64,000 nt of DNA, taken from NCBI GenBank assembly GCA_951799405.1, contig OX637361.1, forward strand, positions 7,277,156 through 7,341,155. The letters are read 5' to 3'. Below, one piece after another: positions 33,140 through 43,919 of the stretch. The notes under the pieces were generated by a model. The model saw only the letters and a program-made list of their open reading frames with translations, was not told the origin of the DNA and made no database searches. This DNA is from Agapetus fuscipes. Taxonomy: Eukaryota > Arthropoda > Insecta > Trichoptera > Glossosomatidae. Numbering within the stretch: the first letter of the stretch is position 1; every line of letters begins with the position of its first letter. A program made the translations under genes and the position numbers.

Positions 33140-33430
33140 CGCAACGCAAAAAAAAACGCAACTAAACTTCACATATAGTGTAACTTCTTGCCTGCGTTAT
33201 CACTGAAGGGGTCGCATGTGGCGATTCGGGTATTTTTACGGGTTAGGGGTCGGCCTCACGCCAACCACTTTCAGTTGAAGTGGGGGTTTCCCAGGTTCCG
33301 GGGGGGCTGGTTCTCATTTCTTGTGAAAGCTGAGTAAACTTTGAGATCGAATACTTGCTCTCGCCATGGAATGCAAGCATTCTAACCCACAACCTTCCAT
33401 TCAGAGCCCAAAGTGTTACCACTGAACTAC
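33140..33430 (-). repeat. Chimeric SINE: SINE-1 head joined to SINE-2 body
   Basis: On the minus strand the element begins with a SINE-1 head (GTAGTTCAGTGGTAACACTT and AATGGAAGGTTGTGGGTT) and passes without a gap into the SINE-2 sequence AGAATGCTTGCATTCCATGG and its usual body down to TACACTATATGTGAAGTTTA. It is one retroposon made from two families, as expected from template switching or recombination in the tRNA-like head. Confidence 0.65.
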
Positions 33431-33526
33431 GTCAAGGGTCTCAGAAATTACTTCAACTTATTTTAAACCTAAAATAAAATACCATTTCAAAGGAGGATTC
33501 TTTCTATTAACGATATTGTTACGTTT

Positions 33527-33968
33527 CTCCTGAGGGTCCTTAATTAAAACACAAGTTCAACACAAGTTAGCCATACAGTTTATTTACACAGACTTTCTTA
33601 CAATAGATTATTTTAACAGACTTATTTTAACAGATTTATTTTAACACACTTATTTATTTCGTACAGATTACAGTTATTTTACACCATCTTGGTCGCCCTA
33701 GTAACTAGACATTCCTCTGTGTGAGTGCTTTGAAAGACTACTCCCTCCAGCCGATTGTCACCCTTCTTATAGCGGAACCTAGGGGTCATTCCAGCAGGCC
33801 CTAGAAAGTTCCACCACCACACTTGTATAGACGATTCTGGACATATTTATTTCTTGAAGAGTCCATTTTATACCCACATACACACCTTACAACTACAATC
33901 GTCTGGGCCAGAACATTCTCTCAAAACACACGTACACCAATAAGCATCTAGCAGTGTATTTCGTTACA
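33527..33968 (-). mobile_element. Solo LTR (Gypsy-type), minus orientation
   Basis: 442 bp, bounded by TGTTACGTTTC and GTATTTCGTTACA and flanked by a perfect ATAT duplication (33523-33526, 33969-33972). On the minus strand it carries a TATA box (TATAAGAAGGG, near 33769). Four-base duplications fit Gypsy-like elements. No internal region is attached. Confidence 0.72.
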
Positions 33969-33989
33969 ATATGGTCCGGTGAGAGATCT

Positions 33990-34150
33990 TTACAAGAAAA
34001 AAAACAGCCCCCTCAGAAGCTGGGAAGCTCCACTTCAATTACAGTAATGGGCATTAGGTTTTTACCTGTAAAATAAACAGTTTCCACTTGGAGTACGACG
34101 CGGTAACTAAGTTGCACTATACGTGCAACTTAGTTAGTATATAAATAGTG
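33990..34150 (+). repeat. SINE-2 relic
   Basis: CAGCCCCCTCAGAAGCTGGG with AAGCTCCACTTCAATTACAG and TTTTTACCTGTAAAATAAA follows SINE-2 order with heavy decay. Confidence 0.45.
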
Positions 34151-34239
34151 TGCTAGTGTTTACTATAGAGCGCGCCTTCTCAAACCGTTACATTATAAAA
34201 ATAAGAACATGGCTGGCGTTACACAAACACAAGAGGAAA

Positions 34240-34330
34240 GTGGAATAAAAGTTTACAGCGAGTGCTGGAGGAGCATTTTAATATGAAACCGCAACCAACC
34301 GTTATGAAGAGCAAGCGCGTACGGGTATGT
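34240..34330 (+). pseudogene. Possible Gypsy Gag fragment
   Basis: One frame reads SLQRVLEEHFNMKPQPTVMK, resembling the L--HF-PKP--V-E pattern of Gypsy-type Gag capsid regions. It is very short and broken on both sides, so it is tentative. Confidence 0.3.
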
Positions 34331-34431
34331 GGCTGCCTGACTAGTATAGGCAAAACATCACTTATTAGTTATTAGTTATTAGTAGGTATTACCCATCATG
34401 GTATACAGTGGTCGGAATAGTGCGGCTCTAA

Positions 34432-36111
34432 AGGCTAGTTCGCACGAGGCCACTGATTTAGTCAAGTAGCGAGTAATTTAGTAGTGGGCGGGGCGCTACT
34501 CGCCCGTGAAGCGTTCGCATTACGGTCCAGTACAGTACACAAGTGCGAAGTTGGCTGCAGAAAGCCCTTTCTATAATGGCGGAAAATTTGAATTGGCTGT
34601 AGTTTGAAAATATTAATTGAGTATTAAAATCATGTTATTATAAAGCCCTTTAAATTGGCTATGGTTTGGTAATATTAACTGATTTATGCCCGGCCACCTA
34701 GCTAGGAGCCTGTTTAGCAAACAACTTCGAAACTCGACTTTTGTAAATTCGAAATGTATTTTATGGTTTATAAAATAATATACACATTTTAAATAAAAAC
34801 AACACATGACTATTTGATGTTTATAATAATATCTACCATTTACGCTGCAAACATTATTTTTTAATTGAATTTTTATCTTTTCAATGATGTGTACAAAGTA
34901 TATTTTGTATGCACACACTATAATACGGCTCGTAGTCTGCAGCTGCATTCAGATGCATTTCTCTGTTGCGTTTTTCGTTGTTGACAATTAACATCAATAT
35001 TCGACATGTAAAATCGTCATTTTCAAATACACGGCGGTCACCAATCAATTATCAAGTTAAAGAAGAAACATGGTTCAACTTTTCAGAGGCTGACCGCGAG
35101 AAACTTGTTCAATCCTGCTACATACGCCTCTCACGTCTGTCACAGATACCAGCTGATGGCTTACAGTGGCATAAAATTGTAATGCCTCCATACCTATATA
35201 CTCTGTGAATGCCTCTAATTAGTTATCCCCGTGTGTCACTGAATTGTTTCTGTACAAAACAACAAGTAACAATCCATCTGAAGGATATCATAAGGCCTGT
35301 GATATGACAAATTTATGGTAGGTACCTATAAACATCGATCAATGTAAACGATCGATGTTTTTAAATACGTAATAAATTCATGGACGATAATAGTTATTTC
35401 CACAACATCTTTACCAAAACTATATTTGTACAGCTCTATTGTCAGCAAGGAGCTACATGATTGTATTTTTGACAGCTGATATCCGCACCAAAAATCGATG
35501 TCATACTATTCTTATCGAAAAAAAGTTACCTTTCTCAAAACTTTTTGGACGTAGATAAGTCCTAGCAACTTCTATATTCTCAAGAGTTTCTAAAAAACCA
35601 AGGATATCGGTGTGCATATCCACTTATTTACAGTTTAAACATGACATAACCTCACTGACAGGTCGCTAAGTTTAGGGAGCGGAACATCGGGCTCGCAAAT
35701 ATAAGAAGTTCTTAAGTACTTAAATATTTTTAAACAGCACTTTATCTTTAAATATTCTTGCTGAAAACGGGCATTATCTTTTCAAACTGCAGCCAATTTA
35801 AATTGCCGCCATTCTTGCATTTCCGTTTCCCCGCCAAGAGTGAGCGGCCAATGGCGCGGCCGCTAATAAACTCGACTTGGACTCGGGCTTTTCCGTGGCT
35901 CTTCGGACTCGGACTTTTCCGTGGCTTCTCGGCAACACTCGCCCACGGACGGTGGGCGGGGCCGCTACTTGCCCGAAAAAATAGAATGAAATGGATCGGC
36001 TTGACTAAACCATTGACTTAACTACTGGACTAAATTGTTGGGGTTCGCACACGTTTAGCCACTAAATTACTCGTTACTTGACTAAATTACTCGCCTTGTC
36101 CGAACCAGCCT
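34432..36111. mobile_element. PIF/Harbinger-like non-autonomous element, copy 2
   Basis: 1680 bp, flanked by TAA on both sides (34429-34431, 36112-36114). It is nearly identical to 11712-13394; the differences are scattered substitutions, loss of about 30 bp near 35442 (TTGTC|AGCAAGG) and a gain of about 27 bp near 35190. Low divergence and intact ends suggest recent mobilisation by a transposase encoded elsewhere. Confidence 0.82.
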
Positions 36112-36509
36112 TAAAAGAAGATAATGAATGATTTATTTCCTGTGGCGCCATTTAATGGTCCAGGACCATCTCAAGGGTGCCAAATAAGAAGAATCGCCAC
36201 CTTAAAATTAAAACCGAATAAGTGCTGATTCACTGATTTGAGAAATATTTTATTGATTGAATCCTCTCATAGGATGTAAACTAATTATAAGGCAGTGCTC
36301 ATGAAAAACTGCAGAATTTTCACACTTGTTCAGTGTTGAAAAAATGTGAATTTATCTGAGAAATCCATGATAGCTTCGCATGCCATTATTTTAGTTTCTC
36401 CTTTAAAAGGTATTGAAATGTGGACTATGTAAGTTTACAACACCAGTGCTCAGCTTCGAAATACCTGACATTATCAAGTGCAAAAAGTAAACTCTCATTT
36501 TTTCAATCT

Positions 36510-36752
36510 TTCCTTGACTTGTAGGTTGGTATGAGGCTGACCACCCATACTGTACAAAATGTTTCACTTTGCCAATGTCACCCCTGTTTCAGGGAAGGTC
36601 GGCAAGAGTTGCAGGGCGTATGTTCATTTGAGATTGGGTTTTCATATTGTAGGTCCACATGCGGCATGTGTGAGTGCGAAATTATGCGTGTCTGCTTGTG
36701 GGAATCAAATCATTCATATCTTTGCAACTTAGATTTAGATTTAGATTTAGTA
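36510..36752 (+). repeat. tail repeat with short deletion
   Basis: From CCTTGACTTGTAGGTTGG to AGATTTAGATTTAGATTTAG; the usual stretch after GTGGGAAT is shortened. Confidence 0.8.
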
Positions 36753-36939
36753 GTAAAGCGCTGTTTTTGGCCCTTTGGCGAAAAAGTTTGCTTACCACTG
36801 ATATAGACCATAGCATGCGGTTTTATATACAGTATACAGCAGACGTAAGACTATCGAATCAAAAAAGAAATTTAAACAAACGTTGTTGCATTACATCGAA
36901 GCAAAGGTTCCTGGTATGAGGCTGGCCATCGTACAATAA

Positions 36940-37150
36940 AATTGTATTGATGATGACCTACTAGGTCGAAAACGCGTTTGTAATTTGTTTTAAAGATTTT
37001 AATCTTTCTAAATAAATTTTAGTGAAAATAAACAGTGTTTCCTTTGAATTCCTTCAAAAATTATAAATTAAACAATATGAATTTTCAGTGTAAATACACA
37101 AACAATACAAAATATAAAATTGTATAGTTACATTTTTTCCTTATTTACGT
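36940..37150 (+). mobile_element. Penelope-like terminal fragment with hammerhead-like motif
   Basis: At 36947-36976 the sequence TTGATGA-TGACC-TACTA-GGTC-GAAA-ACGCG has hammerhead order with stem II GACC/GGTC and stem III AAC/GTT, but the first core base is T rather than C. Downstream, ATG 37077 starts MNFQCKYTN, and CCTTATTTACGTGGCCCC resembles 3836-3855. It is not palindromic here. Confidence 0.5.
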
Positions 37151-37325
37151 GGCCCCACTGGCACCTTTCTTAGCAACATCTTTCGAGGAAAAATCTTAGG
37201 AAGACGAACAAGAGGTCGCTCAAGAACTTCATAGTCCCAAAATTTCTAGTGGCTCATGAATGTATCGTCCTATTTGCAGCTCAAGAGGATGGCAACCAAC
37301 AGAGACAGAATTTTAAATACCCAGG

Positions 37326-37385
37326 ATCGAAGCCTAGCCCTCTCGTATGGAATGCAAGCATTCTACCAATTGAGCTATCGACCGG
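37326..37385 (-). repeat. SINE-2 head only
   Basis: The minus strand reads CCGGTCGATAGCTCAATTGG, TAGAATGCTTGCATTCCATA and a decayed B-box (GCTTCGATCCTGG). The body is absent. Confidence 0.55.
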
Positions 37386-37476
37386 GCATATCAACTATTC
37401 ATATATTTATGCCATTTTCTAAAAAAAACACTAGTACTGCTACCTTTGATTCTACGCGATTCACAAAACAAAAAAG

Positions 37477-37525
37477 AACCATTATTTGCAGTATGGGTGG
37501 TCAGCCTCACACGATCCTTGATCAA
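37477..37525 (-). repeat. tail repeat, 5' fragment
   Basis: GCAGTATGGGTGGTCAGCCTC and ACGATCCTTGATCAA resemble the first 45 bp of the repeat. Confidence 0.4.
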
Positions 37526-37549
37526 ATAAATAATCTATGTTGGTAGTAA

Positions 37550-37940
37550 AACTATTACGCCATTTTGTGCGGTAAAAATTATGATTTGGTAATAAATATC
37601 TACACACATTCTTGCACTCCTTCATTTGAATAATATTTCTTATCAATTAGCTGAATCTCTATATGAATGCAATTACGGAAGCGGCAATTAGAGGAAAAAA
37701 TAAAAGTCGCTGAAAAGTGAATTCATGAATGATTTAGAAAACATAATTATAACATAAATAATACACCGACCAGAGAGTGTGTGTGATCATTACAATTCAG
37801 TTGGCCATTTAAAAAAATGTCTACATGGCTTAATATATGGATTACGACACAGCGAACTAACCAGTCATACAAAAAAAAAAAAACAATTAGCTATTTCATA
37901 GAGGTCGATAATGACGATGGACTAGCACCGTCTATCATTG
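37550..37940. other. AT-rich sequence, nothing recognised
   Basis: No coding or repeat signal was recognised. Confidence 0.35.
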
Positions 37941-37947
37941 GAGTAGC

Positions 37948-38182
37948 AATGATATATTGGCATTTAAGATTTATACTAAATGCAAACCCAGTTGCCCCCA
38001 CGCAGACATTTGTTATGTGTTAGTTAGCGCTTAAACATGATGCATATGTACAAACAAAATTAAAAATCAAAAGCCCTGAAGCTCTTGCCGACCTTCCTTG
38101 AAAGAGGGCTGACATTACCAAAGTGAACCTATTTTTAAAGTATGAGAGGTCAGACTCATACTTAGATTTTAGTCAAGGAACA
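37948..38182 (-). repeat. tail repeat, strongly diverged
   Basis: GATATATTGGCATTTAAGAT through TTTTAGTCAAGGAAC, with the order of repeat motifs preserved but many substitutions. It is one of the older copies. Confidence 0.6.
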
Positions 38183-38184
38183 AT

Positions 38185-39140
38185 AGGAAAATACGATGAC
38201 AATAAATACATGTATTATGAAAAATTAACCTAGGTGAGTTTGTGTTTATAGCATTGTGTGTACGCACAAACAAAACATGGCGGCACACGCATACTCCCTC
38301 CTACTTATGCATTCGTATTCAAACATGGTTTATTACTTAGTAAAAGTCCTAAAGTAAAATATTCTGTTTCAAACGATGATCTCGTGGATTTTATGGCCAT
38401 CTTCGTGCGACTGGTCTTGAGATACGCGTATTTCGTAATATTATGGCAATAATGAACGCAAAACGACATTCTGGGGAACCTGTTTTGGTTCAATAAAGCA
38501 AAGATTTAACGCCCGGAGAGACAATGAATAATGAATACGTGATGCATAATTTGTAGCCATATTATGTGGCTGTAAATGTAGCCATATCACATGGCTATAA
38601 AAACCAGTATTGATTTTGTAAAAAATATTCAAGTAAGTACATGCTAAGAATTATAAAACGATTCCTTTGATGAATATCAAATATCTATGAGACTGCTGGT
38701 CAGGATTTCAAACATTGATCACTTCAACATGCAGGTACTTAAAAGAATATTTATTTTAATAAATTAAAAAACATGGATTATATAAGATCATAGATGACTC
38801 CCAGGTTTAAAAAAACGGACAGCTCATATTGTGAAAAGGGCGAAACCACTATCCTTAACAATTGAAGTAATCGGTGTAAGTCTGGCCCCCTTGTTGTGAA
38901 AATAAATATACTTATTACATTACTTATTACATACTTAAATACTCAATTTGTAGGATGTTTCAAAGTACATAAATATGCAGCTTAGTCACAGATACAGAGA
39001 TTTTTTGCCTTTAAGGATAGCACGATCCTGATATCTACTATTGACCGAACAAAACTTCTCCCTTATTCATAAAAATATTTTCATTTTTAATTCAGTTTTC
39101 CATACAACATAAGTATGTTTAAGTCTGATTTTCTAATCTA
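38185..39140. other. AT-rich sequence, nothing recognised
   Basis: A short near-inverted pair ATGTGGCTGTAAATGTAGCC and ATGGCTATAAA occurs at 38564-38604; otherwise nothing was recognised. Confidence 0.3.
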
Positions 39141-39145
39141 TTGAA

Positions 39146-39352
39146 TAAGTCCTAAGTGAAAAATGAGAAACACCGTCTCCTTCATCTTATCATACAGGGT
39201 AAGATTGAGGCGAGAAGATCTCACGGACGTCGAAGGACATCGTGGCTGAAAAACCTGCGACAGTGGTTCGGCAGAAGCACCAAGTCCCTGCTTCGAGCCC
39301 CAGCATCCAAAGTCAAAATAGCCATGATGATAGCCGATCTTCGATAGAAGTG
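39146..39352 (+). pseudogene. LINE ORF C-terminal fragment (RTE-type)
   Basis: Reads HRLLHLIIQGKIEARRSHGR, then RRTSWLKNLRQWFGRSTKSL and MIADLR-stop. This is the conserved C-terminal block of insect endonuclease-reverse transcriptases (QGKIEG-R--GR---SWLKNLR-W). It matches the piece at 63941-64000. Upstream RT sequence is absent, as in 5'-truncated copies. Confidence 0.72.
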
Positions 39353-39722
39353 GCACGAAAAGAAGAAGAAGTATGGAATCTTGCTTTGAAGTGTCGAGAG
39401 AACAAAAGCACATGGAAGAGCTGCAGCAACCAGATGTGATGATGCAAGATGCTGTCAACACTTCATTAGATAAGAGTTTCTCAAGAGTCCTGTCAGTTCC
39501 AGTTGGAATGAAGCTGTCAGTGAGACTGACATCCCCGATAGTAAAATAAGAAGGAATAACAAAAGATGCATGCATCATTCGACAGATGACCCGTGAACTT
39601 CCATATCTGAATGCAAAGATAAAATTATCTGAGAAATAAAATTGGGTAGTGGTTCATCAAAGTCTTAAACAATAGACTACAGAGTAGGTACTTGTACCTC
39701 AAATTTATTTTTCAATTTGAGA

Positions 39723-39970
39723 TTTTTTTTGTAAATAGACCTGTAAAGAGGAATGCAATTCACCAAACTATTCAGCCTGGCCAGAAATAGGTATTAATGT
39801 CATCAATTAATAATTCATTAAAAATATTTGCCCAATGACATCTGTTGAACCAGGGTCAAAGTTATGGTCAAATGACCCAAGCGGGGATCGAACCAATGTT
39901 ATTCTATTCCAAATACGCTAGAAAGATCAGCCACTTGACTCCCTCGACTAAAACACTGAGATATCAACAT
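39723..39970 (-). repeat. SINE-3
   Basis: The minus-strand head GGGAGTCAAGTGGCTGATC (A-box-like) and GGTTCGATCCCCGC (B-box) precede GACCATAACTTTGACCCTGG and the tail CCTATTTCTGGCCAGGC, GCATTCCTCTTTAC. It is the most complete copy. Confidence 0.68.
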
Positions 39971-40164
39971 TAATACAAAAAATATATATTTATGTTGAGA
40001 TAAAACTTAAAACATCAAATAAAGAATATAAATGTGTGAGGGATGTCAAGGGCAAGTAAGGGTGTGTAAGGGGGAGAGGGGATGTGTACAACGAAGTACA
40101 CATTTTTTACTTTATTCGATAGTGAGTATTGATCAAACAAACTACAGAGTGAGAAAAAGAGGAG

Positions 40165-40290
40165 AGCATGCATGCAGAGAGGTGATAAATGTCAGAGGTT
40201 AAAGAAGGACAGAACAAAGCTCAAACGCATCTGCAGAGGTACTAGCCACCCCTAGCAGAATAGCGGTCGGATACAGGATAGAAAGTACAA
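40165..40290 (+). pseudogene. LINE C-terminal fragment, GTGHP subfamily
   Basis: Reads RTKLKRICRGTSHP-stop, followed by AGCAGAATAGCGGTCGG and ATACAGGATAGAAAG, corresponding to the last codons and 3' tail of the LINE at 4363-7422. Confidence 0.55.
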
Positions 40291-40370
40291 TTAAAAAAAT
40301 GTTTCAAAACCTCTTTCACCATTTCATTCACCATTCACCATTTTAAAGCATTTCCCTGTAAGGATGTTGA

Positions 40371-40373
<3 letters not shown>

Positions 40374-40417
<44 letters not shown>

Positions 40418-41548
40418 TTATTACAGAAAACAACAGCACATACACATGAAACAAGTAAAGATTTATAATAAATACATATAAGGCCAATAATAGTTTTCTT
40501 AAATAAAAATAATTACAATAAAAGCTTGTCTACAGCAAATGTAACAGCAAACGAAAAGAACAAAAGAAAAATAATATGAATGCGGAGGTTTTTATCAGAG
40601 AAGATTTGGGAAAATAGGATAGAAAGGACAATGGAAGGGGAAGAGGATGCCATTCAATCAGTTTTGCATTTTCTCAAGTAGTACATCCGCACCCCTTGAA
40701 GAAATGCGTTTTTGGACAAACAAAAAATGTCCAGGTGATTAAAATTTGAGTTATAACAAAACATAGCTCTCGTTAAAGTCGAGTTCCTGGCATAATTTGT
40801 AGTGTGCGCTCCCGTATAAAAAAGTGAATTTAACCTAGTGCGCCTTGTAGGTACACGCAAAGTGAGCCCCTCACAAAGAACGGTGGAGTCAATATGGCCG
40901 TGTACTATATCGTACAGAAAAGCCATATCTAATAGCGTTCGACGGGCTTCTAGGGACATAAAACCGTGATGACGGCAAGCATCATGATAATTATTAAAAG
41001 TTAAATGTTCCCTGTAATTTAGATGCTTTAGAAATTTCTTTTGTATAGCTTCTATTTGTTCCTTATAAACACTGTACTGTGGATTCCAAATAGGTGAAGC
41101 GAATTCAAGCCTACTGCGAACATACGCGCAATAGGCCATCTTAACGGCATTAGAACCCCTGAAGGGCTCACAGGTCCTTAAAATAAATCCCAGCATTTTG
41201 TAAGATTTAACGGTGGTAGAGGAAATATGGGCATCAAAAATTAATTTAGCATCCATAAAAACACCAAGGTCCCTCACCCCAGTCACAGTGTCAAGGTATT
41301 CACCCTTGAGTTGATAATTAAACTTTAAGGGGTTTGTCTTGCGGGTAAGAGATATCTTATGGCACTTAGATACATTAAGATCTAATTTGTTTTTAATACA
41401 ATAATGTGTAAGGTTGTCCAAATTATCCTGCAGCTTCATGCAGTCCTGAATGCTATTAATTCCTAAGTAAATTTTAGTATCATCAGCATATAATAAACAT
41501 TTTGTAAAATTAAAACACTGTTCAATGTCATAGACATATACATTTTAC
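40374..41548 (-). mobile_element. 5'-truncated LINE (Jockey/CR1-like) with long poly(A)
   Basis: A run of 42 T (40374-40415) is the poly(A) tail on the minus strand. Reading from 41548 down comes the last part of a reverse transcriptase, a ~240-bp 3' UTR and the tail. Poly(A) tails and this C-terminal type are usual for Jockey-like LINEs. No clear target duplication could be fixed. Confidence 0.8.
40654..41545 (-). pseudogene. Reverse transcriptase C-terminal part of the Jockey/CR1-like LINE
   Basis: The frame is open from about 41545 to a stop at 40654: CLLYADDTKIYLGINSIQD contains catalytic motif C (YADD), then LDNLTHYCIKNKLDLNVSKC, RDLGVFMDAKL (the LGV-D motif E region), CAYVRSRLEFASPIWNPQ and a C-terminal AIQKKFLKHL segment. 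Fingers, motif A and the endonuclease are missing through 5' truncation. There is no internal stop, so the insertion is fairly young. Confidence 0.82.
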
Positions 41549-41549
41549 A

Positions 41550-42180
41550 GGAGCTTGATTTTATCACTTGCAATCGTTTTTTTAACAACCAGATAAACAC
41601 TTGGGAATCGGTCGCATATATTTAAAATTTCGAAAAAAACTTTAAGTAAAATCTCTTGTGGAATTGGTCGTTCTTTGAATAAAACGTGAAAATGAAACAT
41701 ACTTCGAGAACAATATGAAATAACTATTATACATTTAATTAATTTCGAGCGTAATTAAAATTACACACTGTAAGTTACGACGCAATTAAAGAAGCTTTAT
41801 GCTTTTCGATTTCTCCATTTTTAATGACACGGCGACACCTCCCAGCGCGGACATCGTAACGTATGATGAATAATGTACGCAGAAGGCACTTTTACTCTCG
41901 TTGGCCATGGTCGAATAACAATCAGGCAAAGAGAAATGCCTGCTGGGCACGAGAACGGCAACACTTGCTGCTGTTGGTGCTGCTGGTGCTCATTAACATC
42001 GCAGCTTAGGGATCTCGGGTGCAGATAATAAACGAAAACAAGAGTTGGGAGTTGGACTGTCCGCTGGCCAGTGGCTACATACCTCTCTAATGGCCAACAA
42101 TCTCCAACATCCACAAGGCCAGAACAACTAGAAGCATCTTGCATCATAACGTTGTGGTAGATTATTGTTTTTGTATCATA
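41550..42180. other. Unidentified stretch with a GC-richer block (41820-42150)
   Basis: The GC-richer part has a CTGCTGTTGGTGCTGCTGG short-repeat run and a 108-codon minus-strand open frame with poly-Gln/His; no family was recognised. It ends at the solo LTR and might be the internal leader of an LTR element, which I cannot show. Confidence 0.3.
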
Positions 42181-42181
42181 A

Positions 42182-42778
42182 TGTTACGAATGTGTACGTT
42201 TACTTATAATTTATTGTGTGTGTTAGTGCATTCCTTGATTTATAGGTTGGTATGAGGCTGACCAAACATACTGTAAAAAAAATGGTTCACTTAGTCAATG
42301 TCACCCCTGTTTCAGGGAACGTCGAAGAGTTGCAGGGCTTATGTTCATTTGAGATTGGATTTTATATTGTAGGTCCACATGCGGCATGTGTTAGCGCGAA
42401 ATTGTACATGTCTGCTTGTGGGAATGCGTTTAATATGATCTTAAATGATATACATCTGTGCAGCTTAGATTTATTTATTTAGACTTATGACGGTGTGTCT
42501 TGTTTTAACTTACTTGTGTGAGTGTGTCTCTAGATGTAGGTATTTTAAGGGTTGTACTAGTGTTCGCTCGAAGCTTCCCTGCAAGAATATTCTAGCGTGG
42601 TCTGGCGTATGCCAGAGTAACTCTTATACACCTATAAATAGAGATCGCGATGCTTTGAGGCGTCGAGCTGAACAGTATAAAAGTTAACTGTGAACCAAAT
42701 GTAAGTGAATCCTAAAATAAATTGTGTAAACTAAAATAATCGAAGTTTTATTCAATGGAACCCTAGTAAATCGTAACA
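42182..42778 (+). mobile_element. Solo LTR (Gypsy-type) with inserted tail repeat
   Basis: Bounded by TGTTACGAATG and AAATCGTAACA with a perfect ATAA duplication (42178-42181, 42779-42782). It contains promoter-like CCTATAAATAGAG near 42631, AGTATAAAAG near 42677 and a poly(A) signal AATAAA near 42716, so it reads plus. About 250 bp of it (42231-42480) is a later tail-repeat insertion. Ends resemble those of the LTR at 33527. Confidence 0.72.
42231..42480 (+). repeat. tail repeat inside the solo LTR
   Basis: From TTCCTTGATTTATAGGTTGG to GCTTAGATTTATTTATTTAG. Confidence 0.8.
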
Positions 42779-42819
42779 ATAATATCCCCAGATCTAGGTG
42801 CCATTTAATTATGTCATTA

Positions 42820-43045
42820 AAAATGTTTCACTTGCCCAATGCCACCCCTGTTTTATGCCACTATGTTCATTTGAGGTTTGAATTTTAATGTAAAACTACA
42901 CATGCATCATTTGAGGTTTGAATTTTAATGTGTAACTACACATGCAGCATTTGTAGTCGCGAACTTATACGTGTCTGTTTATGAACATACATTTAATATT
43001 AATTTAATGTTACTATATCTTTACAACTTAGATTATAAATTATAG
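42820..43045 (+). repeat. tail repeat with internal 40-bp duplication
   Basis: The unit CATTTGAGGTTTGAATTTTA plus AACTACACATGC occurs twice in tandem (42868-42947); the start of the repeat is lost and the segment after CCCCTGTTT is shortened. Confidence 0.7.
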
Positions 43046-43049
43046 ATGA

Positions 43050-43500
43050 TAGACTATTGAAAATAACCAACCTTACTACACTGTAGTTATCAAAATTGCC
43101 AGCATAAAGAAAATTCGTTAATAACTATCTAAGTTTTTAGTCATAAAACATTTTTACACATTATATTTTGTCAACTATACTGAATAGATTCTTAAATAGG
43201 TATTCATGAACCACTGAAAAATGATGACATAATGTTAAGAGGCATTACCTTGGAGAAGAATTTCACGGATGTTTTATCTTCAGCAGCTGATGACTCAGGA
43301 GGTCTCAAAATAAAACACGACAACTGCAATCAATCAAACAATAGTTTTTGTACTTTTTCAGCAACGCAATTTTCACGGATAATAATTCAATACTTATATG
43401 GAAAACTATGTCAAAATTCTATTTGTATCAAGCTTTCATTTACAATATTCAGTATTATTAAAAAACTGAAAACCTCAGAACAGTGAATTTTGCTTCAATT
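43050..43500. other. AT-rich sequence, nothing recognised
   Basis: An 84-codon open frame (43232-43486) has no recognisable motif. Confidence 0.3.
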
Positions 43501-43504
43501 TTAT

Positions 43505-43795
43505 ATGTATTAACATTTAAGAGTCAAATTACATGCATTCTCACAAGCAGACACGTAGAAGTTTGCGCTTACACGTGTGGTATGTAAGGATAGGAAGAAA
43601 TGGAGGCAGTTCTGCAGAGGCTCTGGCCACCCCTAGCGGAATGGTGACAGAGTTACAGTTACAGTTACTTGCAAAATAAAAACCCAATCTAAAATGAACA
43701 TAAGCCCTGCAACTCTTGGTGACCTTGCCTGTGAACTTGGCGAAGTGAACCATTTTTTACAGTATGGGTGATTAACCTCATACTAACCTAAAGTC
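43505..43795 (-). repeat. tail repeat split by a LINE fragment
   Basis: The 3' part (43505-43578) and 5' part (about 43670-43795, ending ACTAACCTAAAGTC) are separated by a plus-strand LINE C-terminal piece. Confidence 0.7.
43580..43669 (+). pseudogene. LINE C-terminal fragment inserted in the tail repeat
   Basis: Reads VCKDRKKWRQFCRGSGHP-stop and ends in GAGTTACAGTTACAGTTAC, giving a (GTTACA) 3' tail to the GTGHP subfamily. It is only about 90 bp, an extreme 5' truncation. Confidence 0.65.
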
Positions 43796-43799
43796 TATC

Positions 43800-43915
43800 T
43801 AAGGACCATAATTATAAGAGCCAAGCAGTTAATGGTATTTTATCAACCTATAAATTAAAGGGATACAAAATAAAAATCAGTGAATATTTTTCTGTTGCAC
43901 ATAGGTACAAAATTG
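43800..43915 (+). repeat. Unnamed direct repeat, copy 1
   Basis: Shares AAGGACCA, ATCAACCTATAAATTAAAGG, GATA-AAAATAAAA-TCA and GTTGCACA with 44500-44610. Confidence 0.5.
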
Positions 43916-43919
43916 GTTT

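Noticed and set aside
33527..34330. Intact LTR retrotransposon from the LTR at 33527 with Gag at 34240
   Set aside because: The LTR is flanked on both sides by ATAT, so it is a solo LTR; it also reads on the minus strand, opposite to the Gag-like fragment.
40374..40415. Poly(T) as a chromosomal boundary or assembly artefact
   Set aside because: It directly follows the 3' UTR of a minus-strand LINE, so it is that element's poly(A) tail.
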